From: Acidobacteriota bacterium
Lineage (GTDB): Bacteria; Acidobacteriota; Blastocatellia; Pyrinomonadales; Pyrinomonadaceae
Length of the DNA: 64,000 bases
Assembly (NCBI GenBank): GCA_016703965.1
Contig: JADJBB010000025.1
Coordinates: 310,001 to 374,000 of the forward strand
Reading direction: 5' to 3'
In this document: positions 40,233 to 50,447 of the stretch, in pieces
How positions within the stretch are numbered: the first letter of the stretch is position 1
Layout: each line of letters begins with the position of its first letter
Position numbers and translations under genes: made by a program
The notes under the pieces: generated by a model
The model's input: only the letters and a program-made list of their open reading frames with translations
Database searches by the model: none
What the model was told of the DNA's origin: nothing

Positions 40233-40312
40233 ATCCTTGCGTTCGCCATTTAGACACCGGCGCCGAGCAAACAGTTCCCCGATAGGTTATTATTTTGTTC
40301 ATAGCCCCAATA

Positions 40313-42574
40313 ATGTCCACGCCGGAAACGACAATTTCAGCAGTTCCAACGTACGTCGAAGCCGCCCTGCCGGTACCGCTGCGGCGTGTATTTACGTATC
40401 GGATACCTGAGGAAATGAGGTCGTCGATAAAGCTCGGGGCTCGATTATTACTGCCCTTTGGGCGGCGAAGTGTGACGGGCTACGCTGTCGGCCTGCATGC
40501 GACTTTACCGCCGGACGTCGATATCGACGAGTCAAAGATCAAAGCCGTCATCGAACTCACCGACGAAGAGCCGCTCATCACGCCCGAGATATTAAAGCTC
40601 ACGCAGTGGACGGCCGATTATTACTCGTCATTCTGGGGCGAAATGCTTAAGGCCTCGCTTCCTGCGGGAATAAACTCAGAAAAAGTTCGTCCGAAACGGC
40701 GAAAAGCGGTTCGCCTGACGCGGAGCGCGGACACTCCTGTCCGCCCGTACACAGAGGCTCAACTTCGAATCATCGCTTTGCTCGAGGAAAACGGAGGTGA
40801 AATGCTATTCACCGAAGTGCTCGAACAGGCTGAAACAAATGCCTCGCCGCTGAACACGATGGCTAAGAATGGCGTCGTCGAGATATACGTCCAGGACGTA
40901 ATGCGCGACCCGCTCGCTGGCGCGGCGTTGCCGTCGAAGGATGATTTTGAACTGACGGCTGAACAGCAAATGGCCCTGGATTCGATAACGATGGCCTTGA
41001 CGGATGGTGCGAAATTCAAATCATTTCTCCTCCACGGTGTGACGGGAAGTGGGAAGACCGAGGTGTACATTCGTGCGATGCGTTTCGCCCTCGATGCTGG
41101 GAGATCGGCGATGATGCTGGTGCCGGAGATCGCTTTGACACCGGTATTTTCGCGGCGTTTACGTACGGTCTTTGGTTCGGAGGTCGCGATCCTGCACTCG
41201 AATCTGTCGGTCGGCGAACGCTATGACGAATGGCGGCGGATCCGACGCGGCGATGCACGCATCGCGATCGGCACACGCTCGGCGGTATTTGCTCCGCTTG
41301 AGAACATCGGCCTCGTCGTCGTTGACGAGGAACATGATCCGTCATATCGCCAGCACGAATCGCCCTTCTACAACGCCCGCGATGTTGCCGTAATGCGTGC
41401 TCACCTCGCCGGAGCAGTTGTTGTCCTTGGCTCGGCAACGCCGGCGATGGAATCGTTCTTTAACGCTCAGACCGGCAAATACACGTATCTACAATTGCCT
41501 GATCGCATCGGCGGTCGCGGGCTCGCGACGGCTGAGTTGATCGACATGCGCGAGGTGTTCAAGCGGTTCGGTAAGGACGTTGCTTTGTCACCTGAATTGC
41601 TCGAAGCCGTGACGGAAACGCATGCTCGAGGCGAGCAGGTCATCATTTTGCTCAATCGCCGTGGATTCTCGCAGTTTGTGCTGTGCCGAACATGCGGCGA
41701 GACTCTCAAATGTCCGAACTGCGACATCACGCTCACCTTTCATCGAGGTGACAACAAACTCTTGTGTCACTATTGTAATCGCCGCGAAAACTCGCCGAAA
41801 ACGTGCCCGCATTGCCAAAGCGAATACCTATATTTCGTCGGTGAGGGAACTGAGAACATCGCCGATCAGCTCTCTAAAAAATTCCCCGAAATGCGGATCG
41901 CCCGCGTCGATCGCGACACGATGGCACACAAAGGCGAGATGGAAGAAGTGCTGCTCAAATTCGCGGCGGGCGGACTCGACATGCTCGTCGGTACGCAGAT
42001 GATCGCGAAAGGGCACGACTTCCCGAATGTAACGCTCGTCGGCGTGATCTCGGTCGATATTGGTCTGGGTCTGCCCGATCTGCGATCAGCAGAGCGGACT
42101 TTTCAGCTGATAACGCAGGTCGCGGGCCGTGCGGGACGCGGCAAAAAGGCGGGCAAAGTGATGATCCAAACGTATTATCCCGATCACTACGCTCTGCGTT
42201 TTGCTAAGGAGCAAGACTATCTCGGTTTTTACAACGAAGAGATCAAATTTCGCAAACGCCTAGCCTATCCACCGTTTTTCGTGCTCGCGTCGATCCTGAT
42301 AAAACACCGCGACCACGCGTGTGCGTCGAAAATGGCAAACATTCTGCGGCGTTCGCTCGATGCCGCAAATAGCGACAAGACCGCCCGCATTCTCGGTCCC
42401 GCACCGGCTTCGCTATCGCGTCTGAAAAACGAATTCCGCCTACAGATCATCCTCAAAGGCGTCAACCGACGCTCCTTGCGCGAGATACTCGACATCGGCC
42501 TTGCCGACGCCGAACAGCAGGGCTGCGACCTGCGAACGGTGAATGTCGAGATCGACCCCGTCAACCTAATGTAA
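40313..42574 (+). CDS. priA: Primosomal replication restart helicase PriA
   Basis: A 753-residue superfamily 2 helicase: N-terminal 3'-DNA-binding domain (VEAALPVPLRRVFTYRIP), Walker A GVTGSGKTE, DEEH box (VVDEEHDPSYRQ) and eight zinc-binding Cys (CRTCG, CPNC, CHYC, CPHC). It reloads the replisome at stalled forks. ATG 40313 is preferred over an upstream TTG at 40295. It stands alone with a repeat-filled upstream gap. Confidence 0.96.
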   Translation: MSTPETTISAVPTYVEAALPVPLRRVFTYRIPEEMRSSIKLGARLLLPFGRRSVTGYAVGLHATLPPDVDIDESKIKAVIELTDEEPLITPEILKLTQWTADYYSSFWGEMLKASLPAGINSEKVRPKRRKAVRLTRSADTPVRPYTEAQLRIIALLEENGGEMLFTEVLEQAETNASPLNTMAKNGVVEIYVQDVMRDPLAGAALPSKDDFELTAEQQMALDSITMALTDGAKFKSFLLHGVTGSGKTEVYIRAMRFALDAGRSAMMLVPEIALTPVFSRRLRTVFGSEVAILHSNLSVGERYDEWRRIRRGDARIAIGTRSAVFAPLENIGLVVVDEEHDPSYRQHESPFYNARDVAVMRAHLAGAVVVLGSATPAMESFFNAQTGKYTYLQLPDRIGGRGLATAELIDMREVFKRFGKDVALSPELLEAVTETHARGEQVIILLNRRGFSQFVLCRTCGETLKCPNCDITLTFHRGDNKLLCHYCNRRENSPKTCPHCQSEYLYFVGEGTENIADQLSKKFPEMRIARVDRDTMAHKGEMEEVLLKFAAGGLDMLVGTQMIAKGHDFPNVTLVGVISVDIGLGLPDLRSAERTFQLITQVAGRAGRGKKAGKVMIQTYYPDHYALRFAKEQDYLGFYNEEIKFRKRLAYPPFFVLASILIKHRDHACASKMANILRRSLDAANSDKTARILGPAPASLSRLKNEFRLQIILKGVNRRSLREILDIGLADAEQQGCDLRTVNVEIDPVNLM

Positions 42575-42638
42575 TGTTTCGTACATTTCTTCGATCACGC
42601 TTCATTTATATTGGAAGTGAAGTTGAAAGGAGAAAAAT

Positions 42639-43073
42639 ATGAGTACAAAGCCTGAACGAGCAGAAGAGATCGCGGTCGCTAACCATGACGTCTTAGGATA
42701 TCCCTATTACAAGGTCGTCAGCGTATTTTACGAGCCTGATGCTGTCGCTGCAGCAGTGAATGAGCTGCAGAGCAGCGGTTTTTCAGCCGACGAGATCGAG
42801 GTTTTTTGCGGTTGGAGCGGGCTGAAAGAGGCCGCGAGCTTCGACGGTACCAAGCCGGGCGTGTGGGAACAATTTGTCCACGCCGCCAAACACGTCGGCC
42901 CCGAGCGAACGTACCTCGAACGCTACGAAAAACACCTGCAGGACGGCGACTGCATAATCATGGTCAAGGTAGATAACAAAGATACAAAGGCGAAAGCCGC
43001 CGAGATCCTGCACCGTCACACGAACGAACGAGTCACGTATTTCGGGCTTTTGATGGCGGACGAGATCAAGTAG
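42639..43073 (+). CDS. Conserved hypothetical, general-stress-protein-like
   Basis: A 144-residue soluble protein. Segment VVSVFYEPDAVAAAVNELQSSGFSADEIEVF is the alpha/beta start seen in general-stress proteins of the GsiB/17M-like group, in which a ferredoxin-like fold handles no known substrate. Strong AAAGGAG site and a following terminator. Role unknown. Confidence 0.65.
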   Translation: MSTKPERAEEIAVANHDVLGYPYYKVVSVFYEPDAVAAAVNELQSSGFSADEIEVFCGWSGLKEAASFDGTKPGVWEQFVHAAKHVGPERTYLERYEKHLQDGDCIIMVKVDNKDTKAKAAEILHRHTNERVTYFGLLMADEIK

Positions 43074-43100
43074 CAAAACCTCGACGGAAATCGCTACAAA

Positions 43101-43141
43101 AGAGCAAGGCCGCGAACCGTTGAGGTTCGCGGCCTTGCTCT
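43101..43141. terminator. Very strong bidirectional terminator
   Basis: Perfect 18-bp stem (43101-43118 with 43124-43141; core AAGGCCGCGAACC) and 5-nt loop between two convergent genes. T-runs are short on both sides. Confidence 0.8.
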
Positions 43142-43155
43142 TATCGGTTTAGCCT

Positions 43156-44043
43156 TTACTTTTTGAAGGATGCGGCCTTCTTTTCATCCGCTTCAGCAAG
43201 GGCGATCTTGCCCTGTTTGCGATAGATGAATGCTCGTGCTTTGTACGGAGAACCATCTTTAGGGTCAAGCTCGATCGCTGAGGTGAGATCTTTCACGGCC
43301 CGATCGTAATTCCCGATGTTATAGTAGGCGATCCCGCGATTCTGATAACCGTCCGAAAGGAATGCGATGTTGTTCGTGTTAAGAGAGATGTATTTGTCGT
43401 AATCCGCGATCGACTTCTGGTAATCCTTTCGGTCGTCGTAGATGATGCCGCGGTTGTAATAGGCCTCTGACTCATTCGGATCGATAGAAATGGCCTTGGT
43501 GAAATCAGCAAATGCCGCATCGCCGTTATTCTTACCCATGTAGGCATGTCCGCGGCTGACATAAGCTCCTGCATAGTCTGCCTTTAGTCCGATCGCACTT
43601 GAAAAATCGTCTATCGCGAGGTCAAACGCCTTTTTAGTCGAATAAGCATTGCCTCTGTTGAAATAAAAGAACGCTTTTCCGGGCGACAATTGGATCGCGT
43701 TCGTGTAGTCAGCGATGGCCAGATCGAGCTTATTCAGGCGTTTGTAGCTGATTCCACGGTTGCTGTAGCCATCCGCCAAGTAATCTAGATTTGACGGTTT
43801 CATCCCGATGTATTTGGTGAAATCAAGGATCGCTTCGTCGTGTTTGCCTAGGGCCTGAAACGCGATCCCGCGATTGTAATAGGCTTCAATATCATCCTTG
43901 TTATCGGCGATCTGAGCCGTATAAGCAGCGATCTTGCACGTATAGTCGCGGTCACCGCACTTAGATGCCTGAGCTGCCGCCGAAGCGGACAGCACCAGGC
44001 TCAGAGCGAATAACGCGGCAAAAAATGGAATAGACCTCTTCAT
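43156..44043 (-). CDS. Secreted TPR-repeat protein
   Basis: A 295-residue protein with a signal peptide cleaved after AAAQ near residue 25 and six or seven TPR units (AYYNRGIAFQALGKHDEAI, FYFNRGNAYSTKKAFDLAI, AYYNRGIIYDDRKDYQKSI and others) over nearly the whole mature length. This gives a superhelix for protein-protein contacts in the periplasm. It is 12 nt downstream of the prolyl oligopeptidase gene and likely co-transcribed. Confidence 0.88.
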   Translation of the reverse strand: MKRSIPFFAALFALSLVLSASAAAQASKCGDRDYTCKIAAYTAQIADNKDDIEAYYNRGIAFQALGKHDEAILDFTKYIGMKPSNLDYLADGYSNRGISYKRLNKLDLAIADYTNAIQLSPGKAFFYFNRGNAYSTKKAFDLAIDDFSSAIGLKADYAGAYVSRGHAYMGKNNGDAAFADFTKAISIDPNESEAYYNRGIIYDDRKDYQKSIADYDKYISLNTNNIAFLSDGYQNRGIAYYNIGNYDRAVKDLTSAIELDPKDGSPYKARAFIYRKQGKIALAEADEKKAASFKK

Positions 44044-44055
44044 CTTAATTGTCTC

Positions 44056-46170
44056 CTATTTCATTCCAAGATTCTTCACCAAAAAGCCATAAATGTCCGC
44101 CTGCTGCTCGATCTGTAAAGCCGTCGGCAACCCCGCACCGTGGCCGCCGCGGACCTGGATGCGGATGAGGACCGGAGCGTCACCCGCCTGGGCGGCCTGC
44201 ATCGCGGCTGTGTATTTGAAGCTGTGAGCAGGGAAGACGCGGTCGTCGTGATCTGCGGTGGTTACGAGCGTTGCGGGATATTTCGTGCCCGGTTTAGCGT
44301 TGTGATATGGCGAATAGGCGTACATCGCCTTGAAATCGGTCGGGTCGGCAGGGTCGCCGTAATCCGATTTCCACGCCCAGCCGATCGTGAACTTATCAAA
44401 CCGAAGCATGTCCATCACACCAACCGCAGGAAGAGCGGCACCGAAAAGATCAGGATTCTGATTCAATACAGCTCCAACGAGTAACCCGCCGTTCGAACCG
44501 CCCTGAATGGCGAGCTTTGGTGTCGAAGTGTATTTGTTAGCGATCAGCCATTTACCGGCGTAGGCAAAATCGTCAAAGACGTTCTGTTTATTGAGCCTCG
44601 AGCCGCCTTTCCACCAGTCTTTGCCGTACTCGCTGCCGCCGCGGATGCAGGCGACGGCGTAAATACCGCCCATTTCGAGCCACGGCACGCGTGCGATCGA
44701 GAATCCCGGCGTCGATGCGATATTAAAACCGCCGTAACCGTAAAGGATCGTCGGATTCGAGCCGTCGAGCTTGGTTCCTTTCTTATAGGTGAGGAACATC
44801 GGCACCTTCGTACCATCTTTGCTCGGGTAGAAGACCTGTTTGACCTCATAGGTATTCGGGTCGAATTTGACCTTCGCAGTGCGGAAAACCGTGCTTTTGC
44901 CGGTTTTCATGTCGTAACGATAGATCGTCGGCGGAGCGTTGTAGCTCGAATATGAATAAAAGGTCTCGTGATCCTTACGCTTTCCACCAAAACCACCGGC
45001 GGTGCCGATGCCGGGCAGGGCGACGTCGCGAACCCACTTACCATTCGTGTTAAAGATCTTGATCTTCGTATACGCGTCGTGCATGTAATTGAGCACGAAT
45101 TGATCGTTTAGGAACTGAACCCCGTTGAGCGTATCCGGAGTTTCGGGGATCACATCGACCCAGTTCTTATTCACGGCGAGAGCATCGACCTTCACGACCT
45201 TGCCGCGCGAGGCTCCCTTATCGGTCTGAAAGTAGAAGGTCGAGCCGTCGTTACCGAGGAAATTCCACGCATTGTCCAGATTCTCAACCAGCGGCAGGAT
45301 CGGGGCTTTTTCCATGGTCAGATTTTTGAAATAGACCATGTTCATCCGTTCAGTGCCCTTGCCGACGGTGATGATGAGCCAGTTTCCGTCCTCTGATATC
45401 TCGGCTCCGCAGAAATATTCCTTGTTATCCGGACGCTCGTAAACTACATAATCCTCAGACTGCGGCGTACCGAGTTTGTGGAAATATAGCTTTTGAAAAT
45501 ACGTAGTATTTTTCAGTTCCTGGCCCTTTTCTGCCGGCGGATAGCTCGTGTAGTAAAAACCCGAATTATCCTTGAGCCACGCCGCGACGCCTTGGCGATT
45601 TGGCGATAGAGTGTCAGGCAAAAGCTTGCCCGTTGCCACATCCATCACAAACCATTCCGAACGGTCCGAGCCAGCCTGCGAAACGCCATATGCCCACAAT
45701 TTGCCATCATCAGTAAACGCCGAGCCGCCAAGCGCCGCTGTACCGTCTGCACGCAGTTTGTTCGGGTCGAAGAAAACCTTTCCGGGATCGTTTATCGACG
45801 TCGCCTTGTAGAGAACGCTCTGGTTCTGAAGGCCGTCATTTTTTGTGTAGATATAGAAATTGTCAGTGATCTTTGACGGAGCTGAGTAGCGTTCGTAGTT
45901 CCAGATCTCGGTCAGGCGTTTTTTAATGCCGTCGCGCTGAGGAATGGTCGAGAGGTAGGAATTCGTGAGCTTATTCTCGGCCTCGATCCACGCTTTGGTT
46001 TCGGCGGATTCGGTATCCTCCATCCAGCGATAAGGATCGGCCACCTTTGTTCCGTGGTAATCATCAACCTGATCGCCGCGGCGTGGTTTAGGGTAGTCAA
46101 ACTTCTGTGCCGGCACACTGACCGTCAGAAATGCGCTGACGATCAAAAAAACTATAGATCTCTTAAACAT
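44056..46170 (-). CDS. Secreted prolyl oligopeptidase family peptidase (S9A)
   Basis: A 704-residue peptidase with a signal peptide (residues 1-21). N-terminal part is the seven-bladed propeller of family S9A, and the C-terminal catalytic domain has Ser in GGSNGGLL, Asp in HDDRVFP and His in RGGHGAG. It cuts short peptides after Pro in the periplasm. First gene of a two-gene operon with the TPR protein; both may be used in peptide scavenging. Confidence 0.93.
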   Translation of the reverse strand: MFKRSIVFLIVSAFLTVSVPAQKFDYPKPRRGDQVDDYHGTKVADPYRWMEDTESAETKAWIEAENKLTNSYLSTIPQRDGIKKRLTEIWNYERYSAPSKITDNFYIYTKNDGLQNQSVLYKATSINDPGKVFFDPNKLRADGTAALGGSAFTDDGKLWAYGVSQAGSDRSEWFVMDVATGKLLPDTLSPNRQGVAAWLKDNSGFYYTSYPPAEKGQELKNTTYFQKLYFHKLGTPQSEDYVVYERPDNKEYFCGAEISEDGNWLIITVGKGTERMNMVYFKNLTMEKAPILPLVENLDNAWNFLGNDGSTFYFQTDKGASRGKVVKVDALAVNKNWVDVIPETPDTLNGVQFLNDQFVLNYMHDAYTKIKIFNTNGKWVRDVALPGIGTAGGFGGKRKDHETFYSYSSYNAPPTIYRYDMKTGKSTVFRTAKVKFDPNTYEVKQVFYPSKDGTKVPMFLTYKKGTKLDGSNPTILYGYGGFNIASTPGFSIARVPWLEMGGIYAVACIRGGSEYGKDWWKGGSRLNKQNVFDDFAYAGKWLIANKYTSTPKLAIQGGSNGGLLVGAVLNQNPDLFGAALPAVGVMDMLRFDKFTIGWAWKSDYGDPADPTDFKAMYAYSPYHNAKPGTKYPATLVTTADHDDRVFPAHSFKYTAAMQAAQAGDAPVLIRIQVRGGHGAGLPTALQIEQQADIYGFLVKNLGMK

Positions 46171-46257
46171 AACGCGTTCAATACTCCTGAATTTCGAAAG
46201 ATTTTCAGTAAGTATAGAACGCGTTAATGGTTAAAACAACTTGGTAATGTTTCGATC

Positions 46258-46587
46258 TTATCGAACTTCGATCAGGCGATGGTTGAGCTGCAGAAGTTCC
46301 GAGATCTCCGGCCAGCGAGGTTCAAGCCATATCAGCAATGCTCGGTTTGTCGAGTTGCCAAGACGAAGCCATACGATCGCCGGGCCGTTGAAAGTCCTGG
46401 AGGTTCGTTCAGCAAAATCCTCGTCCTTGGTGATTATCGTGAGTTCGTTCTGGAGGGCATGATCCCAAATGACAGAATCATCGGAATCTTCGAGATCAAG
46501 GTCTTTAACGTGCTGAGATGGATGGCCATTTTCACACAGCCAGCGAGCAAGTCCAGGAGGAAGTTGGGCGTCAACCAGGAACTTCAC
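46258..46587 (-). CDS. DUF5615 PIN-like toxin
   Basis: A 109-residue PIN-like protein of the DUF5615 type: MKFLVDAQLPPGLARWL with the first Asp, DSVIWDHAL, IITKDEDFAER with acidic residues. Its start overlaps the end of the DUF433 gene by 4 nt, the usual layout of this predicted toxin-antitoxin pair. Target unknown. Confidence 0.85.
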   Translation of the reverse strand: MKFLVDAQLPPGLARWLCENGHPSQHVKDLDLEDSDDSVIWDHALQNELTIITKDEDFAERTSRTFNGPAIVWLRLGNSTNRALLIWLEPRWPEISELLQLNHRLIEVR

Positions 46588-46817
46588 GTCGCTACCATGA
46601 CTACCGCATGATCAAGTTGGGCCGCTGCATAGCCGAGGCTGGCTCTTATATCGTCAGCTTCCAGGTATGGATAGTCCTCTAATATTTCGGCCTCGCTAGC
46701 ACCGCCCGCGAGCATGTCCAGAATATCTTTGACCCGAATTCGAAGTCCGCGAATGCACGGTCTGCCACCGCATTGACGCGGGTTCGAGGTAATTCTATTC
46801 ATTAAGTCGGGGCTCAT
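46584..46817 (-). CDS. DUF433 antitoxin
   Basis: A 77-residue (or 72 from ATG 46802) DUF433 protein: GGRPCIRGLRIRVKDILDML and the winged-helix continuation GASEAEILEDYPYLEADDI. It is the DNA-binding antitoxin partner of the DUF5615 gene. Confidence 0.87.
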   Translation of the reverse strand: MSPDLMNRITSNPRQCGGRPCIRGLRIRVKDILDMLAGGASEAEILEDYPYLEADDIRASLGYAAAQLDHAVVMVAT

Positions 46818-46868
46818 AGAAAGATGTTAGTTAAGTTCGCCCCGCTAAGTCAACCTTATTCTGTCCAG

Positions 46869-49106
46869 TTAGAAAACCGGCATATTTTCCTCAACATCGA
46901 TGTGCTGAGGGGCATTTTCGATGCGATCGGATATTCTCGCCGGCATCCAGCTCTTGCGTTCGTAGAGTGCTTGCTCAGCATTTTCTCTGGTCTGCGGACG
47001 GGCGAGCAGATAGCCCTGCCCGTAGTCGCAGCCGAGGTTTTGGAGTAGGTGGAGCTGCGATTCGGTTTCTATGCCTTCGGCGATGACCTTCTTTTTAAGG
47101 TTCTTGGCGAGGGAAATGATCGTTTGCAGGATCTCGGAATTCTCACCTTTTTCACCGACGCTGTATACGAACGAGCGGTCGATCTTCAGCGTATCGAACG
47201 GCAGCCGGTGCAGATAGCTGAGGCTCGAATATCCGGTACCGAAATCGTCAATGCTGAGCTGTACGCCGAGCAGTTTCAGGCGGTTGAGCATGTCGATCGT
47301 ATGTTCGGCATTTTCCATGGCTGCGCTTTCGGTGATCTCGAGTTTCAGGCAGTAGGGATCGATCTTTGAAAGATCGAGGGCCTCGCGGACGTCGGCTATC
47401 AGGTCGTCGTTCGAAAGGTGCTTGCCCGAAATATTGACGCTGACCACCAGATCTTTGTATTCCGGGCCGATCTGTTGCCAGGCGGCGATCTGGCGCGTTG
47501 TTTCCTTTAGGATCCAGACGGTAATAGGGATGATCAGGCCTGATTCCTCGGCGATCGGGATGAATTTATTCGGCGGAATATTGCCGATCTCGCTATGATT
47601 CCAACGCAGCAACGCCTCAAATCCCATCAGGCTGCCGTCCTGGATATCGATCAGCGGCTGGTAGCTCATCGCGAGTTCATTGCGGTCAAGCGCGTGGCGT
47701 AGATCGTTCTCGTAACGGATACGTTCGAGGAACTTCTCTCTCAGCTCTTTTGTGAAGACGGCAACACCGCTGTTCCACTCCTTTGCGTAATGCATGGCGA
47801 TGTCAGCGTCACGCAGGACCTCTTCGGGCGTGTTGTATTCGGCGTCGCAAGGAGCAATACCGATATTGACGCTGACGGTTACGTTGTTTCCGCTGAGGGA
47901 GAATGGCTGGGCGATCGAGTCGAATATCCGCCGTGCTACTTTCTGGGCCTTGCCTATCGAGGAGATGTCGGTGAGGATCACCGCAAATTCGTCTCCGCCG
48001 ATACGCGCGACCATGTCCGTCGAATTCAGCATTCGTACGAATCTTTTTGCCGCAATGATCAGAACTTTGTCGCCGAGAGTGTGGCCGAGACTATCGTTAA
48101 TGTTCTTGAATTTTCTGATGTCGAGAAAGAGAACGTAAAAGGTCCTGCTCGGATCATCTTTAAACTGTTCGATGCGAAGACGCAGCTTATCACCGAAATG
48201 CTTGCGGTTCGGAAGATTCGTCAGGGAATCATGCAGAGCAGCGTGCTGAAGGTCTTTTTCACTCTTTCGAAGAGCTTCATTCGCTCTCTCTTCTTTGTCG
48301 AGCGTCGCCGCAAGTTCGCCCGCATATTTTTCCGCCTCTTGGCGGCGTTCACGTTCGATATCTGCCTTCTCGCGTTCGGCTTCCTCGGTTTGCTGCATCG
48401 CGACCGTGACCTCCGTTATCGACTGACGATAGCTAAGATAAAGAACAGCGAGAGCGAACATCGCGATCGAACCCGTGAGCACGTCACGATAGCTGATCAA
48501 CTTAAATATTAGGCCGGCGAGTCCGGCACCGACGATCTGGGTCATCGAACTGGTAAAGCAGTCATTTTTCCATGTTTGCCATGGACTTGTGCCTTTACGC
48601 GTCCACGTAAAGATCGCTACGAGCCACGATGAGAAAAGAAATTGGGATAGAGCAAGAATACCAACCGTCGAGACAATGTATTGGGTCGTGTTCGGAGCGA
48701 ATTTGAAAAGCGGTTCAGCGGCGGTCCAGGCGACAAAGGTCAAAGACGTGGCGACAGTATTTATCGAGACATTCGTGGGAATCATCCACTTGCCAAAATA
48801 GAACCCTTTGGAGCGGAGGTGGTAGCAATTCGAGGCAGACTCGAGGGCAGCGACCACGATCGCAGCCGGGCCGCCGTACATCAGAAAGGTGAGAAAGACC
48901 GCAGCGTCTGAAAAACTGATCGCAAAACGCGATCTCGGCAGCGTCAGGCTCATTCGCGGCGTCACGATAACGGCAGACGCGAGAATGACAAAAAAGCCCC
49001 AGCTAAACGACGCTTTAGGCAGGTCGGAAAGCGCAAGGGCGAGTGCCACCGTAGCGGCAAGGATAACTATCCCTTTGAAAGTATTTGAAAGGGGTTCTCT
49101 GTTCAT
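46869..49106 (-). CDS. Membrane GGDEF-EAL cyclic-di-GMP enzyme
   Basis: A 745-residue protein: N-terminal membrane sensor with about seven helices (first 230 residues), a coiled-coil linker (EEAEREKADIERERRQEA), a GGDEF domain with intact RIGGDEFAVIL and an EAL domain with FEALLRW, KLEITES and DDFGTGYSSL. Both active sites look complete. The inhibitory RxxD site before GGDEF reads NSTD, so product inhibition is likely absent. It makes or degrades cyclic di-GMP, and could influence the pili encoded at 33 kb. Confidence 0.93.
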   Translation of the reverse strand: MNREPLSNTFKGIVILAATVALALALSDLPKASFSWGFFVILASAVIVTPRMSLTLPRSRFAISFSDAAVFLTFLMYGGPAAIVVAALESASNCYHLRSKGFYFGKWMIPTNVSINTVATSLTFVAWTAAEPLFKFAPNTTQYIVSTVGILALSQFLFSSWLVAIFTWTRKGTSPWQTWKNDCFTSSMTQIVGAGLAGLIFKLISYRDVLTGSIAMFALAVLYLSYRQSITEVTVAMQQTEEAEREKADIERERRQEAEKYAGELAATLDKEERANEALRKSEKDLQHAALHDSLTNLPNRKHFGDKLRLRIEQFKDDPSRTFYVLFLDIRKFKNINDSLGHTLGDKVLIIAAKRFVRMLNSTDMVARIGGDEFAVILTDISSIGKAQKVARRIFDSIAQPFSLSGNNVTVSVNIGIAPCDAEYNTPEEVLRDADIAMHYAKEWNSGVAVFTKELREKFLERIRYENDLRHALDRNELAMSYQPLIDIQDGSLMGFEALLRWNHSEIGNIPPNKFIPIAEESGLIIPITVWILKETTRQIAAWQQIGPEYKDLVVSVNISGKHLSNDDLIADVREALDLSKIDPYCLKLEITESAAMENAEHTIDMLNRLKLLGVQLSIDDFGTGYSSLSYLHRLPFDTLKIDRSFVYSVGEKGENSEILQTIISLAKNLKKKVIAEGIETESQLHLLQNLGCDYGQGYLLARPQTRENAEQALYERKSWMPARISDRIENAPQHIDVEENMPVF

Positions 49107-49579
49107 AAAAGGTGGGATTTATGAGAACAGCGGTGCTCAATAAGTAGGATAGACGGGCTCAGGTTCCGTCCAACGTATCCAGTTTAACATGTTTAACGCA
49201 AAAAAAGCTAGGAAAATTCGTAACCTGAATGGGTCAGTGTATAGCAATTATGCTTTGCACAAAATTCAATGAAAATGGGGCTATTTTTGTGCAGGATCGT
49301 AGATTGCACAATATTTGCCTTCAGACGAAGTGCATTAACATTCAAGCCCATCGGATCGCCTACCGGATTTGGATCTTGCGTATCCTTCTAATTACCCAAC
49401 TCTTTCAACTTGAACGAACTTCTCAATGTGGCAATAGCGGAAAGCCATATTCAACAGCATGAATTCGCTTAACTGGGCGGTCTCGCCCGAATGCACCCAG
49501 AGAATGCCGGGACTGTCCGAATTGTATTGAACATTTCCCACCGGTTCGTCGGCACAAACTATCATCTTAGCAATGGGAT
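49107..49579. other. Intergenic stretch, 470 nt, mostly without recognised features
   Basis: AT-richer than its neighbours. Only the small open frame at 49392-49565 stands out; no terminator hairpin or repeat seen. Confidence 0.5.
49392..49565 (-). CDS. Possible small protein (57 aa)
   Basis: An ATG frame encoding an acidic N-terminal half (DEPVGNVQYNSDSPGILWV) and a helical C-terminal half (TAQLSEFMLLNMAFRYCHIE). Composition looks like a real protein, but there is no clear ribosome site, and the frame runs open upstream into the end of the preceding gene. It may be a remnant. Confidence 0.25.
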   Translation of the reverse strand: MIVCADEPVGNVQYNSDSPGILWVHSGETAQLSEFMLLNMAFRYCHIEKFVQVERVG

Positions 49580-50350
49580 CTAGTGGAGTTGGTTTGGGAC
49601 GAACAGTGTTGTGACAAGGAGTATTATGAAGAGGATCATCAGCATCGTCTGCTTGATGATCGTCTTCGGCAAGGGCTCTTCAAAGATTTGGCGAGCAAAA
49701 TATATACCGTAGGCGGCCGTTAGCAACAAGTCAACGGAAGTTAAAACTGTCGGAATGTATGGCATGCTATTGCGAAGCGGTGCGGTAATAACCATGAGTG
49801 TGGTTGCGAAAAGATCTGTCTCTGCCTCAAAATAGACCGCACAAACTGCAAACTCGATCACGTTAAATTTCGAGCTGCGGTAAAACACCTTCCAAAGAAG
49901 TCCCCAGAATATTGTCGACAGGAGCCCTTCGATCTGATACATCGTATTGCCCGTCAGCGGGGAAGCGAAGGCCTGATCGCCCGTCAGCCACAGAAAGAGC
50001 CCACGAACCAAGACATCTGCGATCATTGCATAAAAGTAAAACTTGATCGGGTTTATGTAACCTACCCGCTTGCCTGCAAGATATTCTTTGACGAAGTCGC
50101 CTGGGCGACGTAGCAATTCGATCGCGGTTGCAAATGTTGTGGATATCTCTATCTTGCGGAGATTGTTGTAAAGTTCGCGAAGAAAACTTGAGAGCGAATA
50201 GCGTTCGACATCAGCCGCTTGGCCGCACATGTTGCAAAAATCGCCAGCCGACTCGTGGCCGCAATTTAGGCATGCGACTGGTTCGAGGCTGCTGAGCGTC
50301 GGCTCCTCCGAGATCTCCGGTTCTACAATTTCCGGGACTTGCTTTTCCAT
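49580..50350 (-). CDS. DUF3667-type zinc-ribbon membrane protein
   Basis: A 256-residue protein: acidic N-terminus, a zinc ribbon (CLNCGHESAGDFCNMCG, residues 28-44), a helical segment (SLSSFLRELYNNLRKIE) and RRPGDFVKEYLAGKRVGYINP, the family hallmark, then five membrane helices. Members occur in Bacteroidetes and Acidobacteria; role unknown. Confidence 0.82.
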   Translation of the reverse strand: MEKQVPEIVEPEISEEPTLSSLEPVACLNCGHESAGDFCNMCGQAADVERYSLSSFLRELYNNLRKIEISTTFATAIELLRRPGDFVKEYLAGKRVGYINPIKFYFYAMIADVLVRGLFLWLTGDQAFASPLTGNTMYQIEGLLSTIFWGLLWKVFYRSSKFNVIEFAVCAVYFEAETDLFATTLMVITAPLRNSMPYIPTVLTSVDLLLTAAYGIYFARQIFEEPLPKTIIKQTMLMILFIILLVTTLFVPNQLH

Positions 50351-50447
50351 ATCGAAACCTTAAGCAACGAAACTCAGATGAACAAAAAAATGCGGATGAA
50401 AATGCTCCACCCGCGTACCTTAAAAGTGATCCGTCCAGAACTTCTTA

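Noticed and set aside
49229..49462. 77-residue plus-strand frame in the 49 kb gap
   Set aside because: No ribosome site, odd composition, no recognisable motif.
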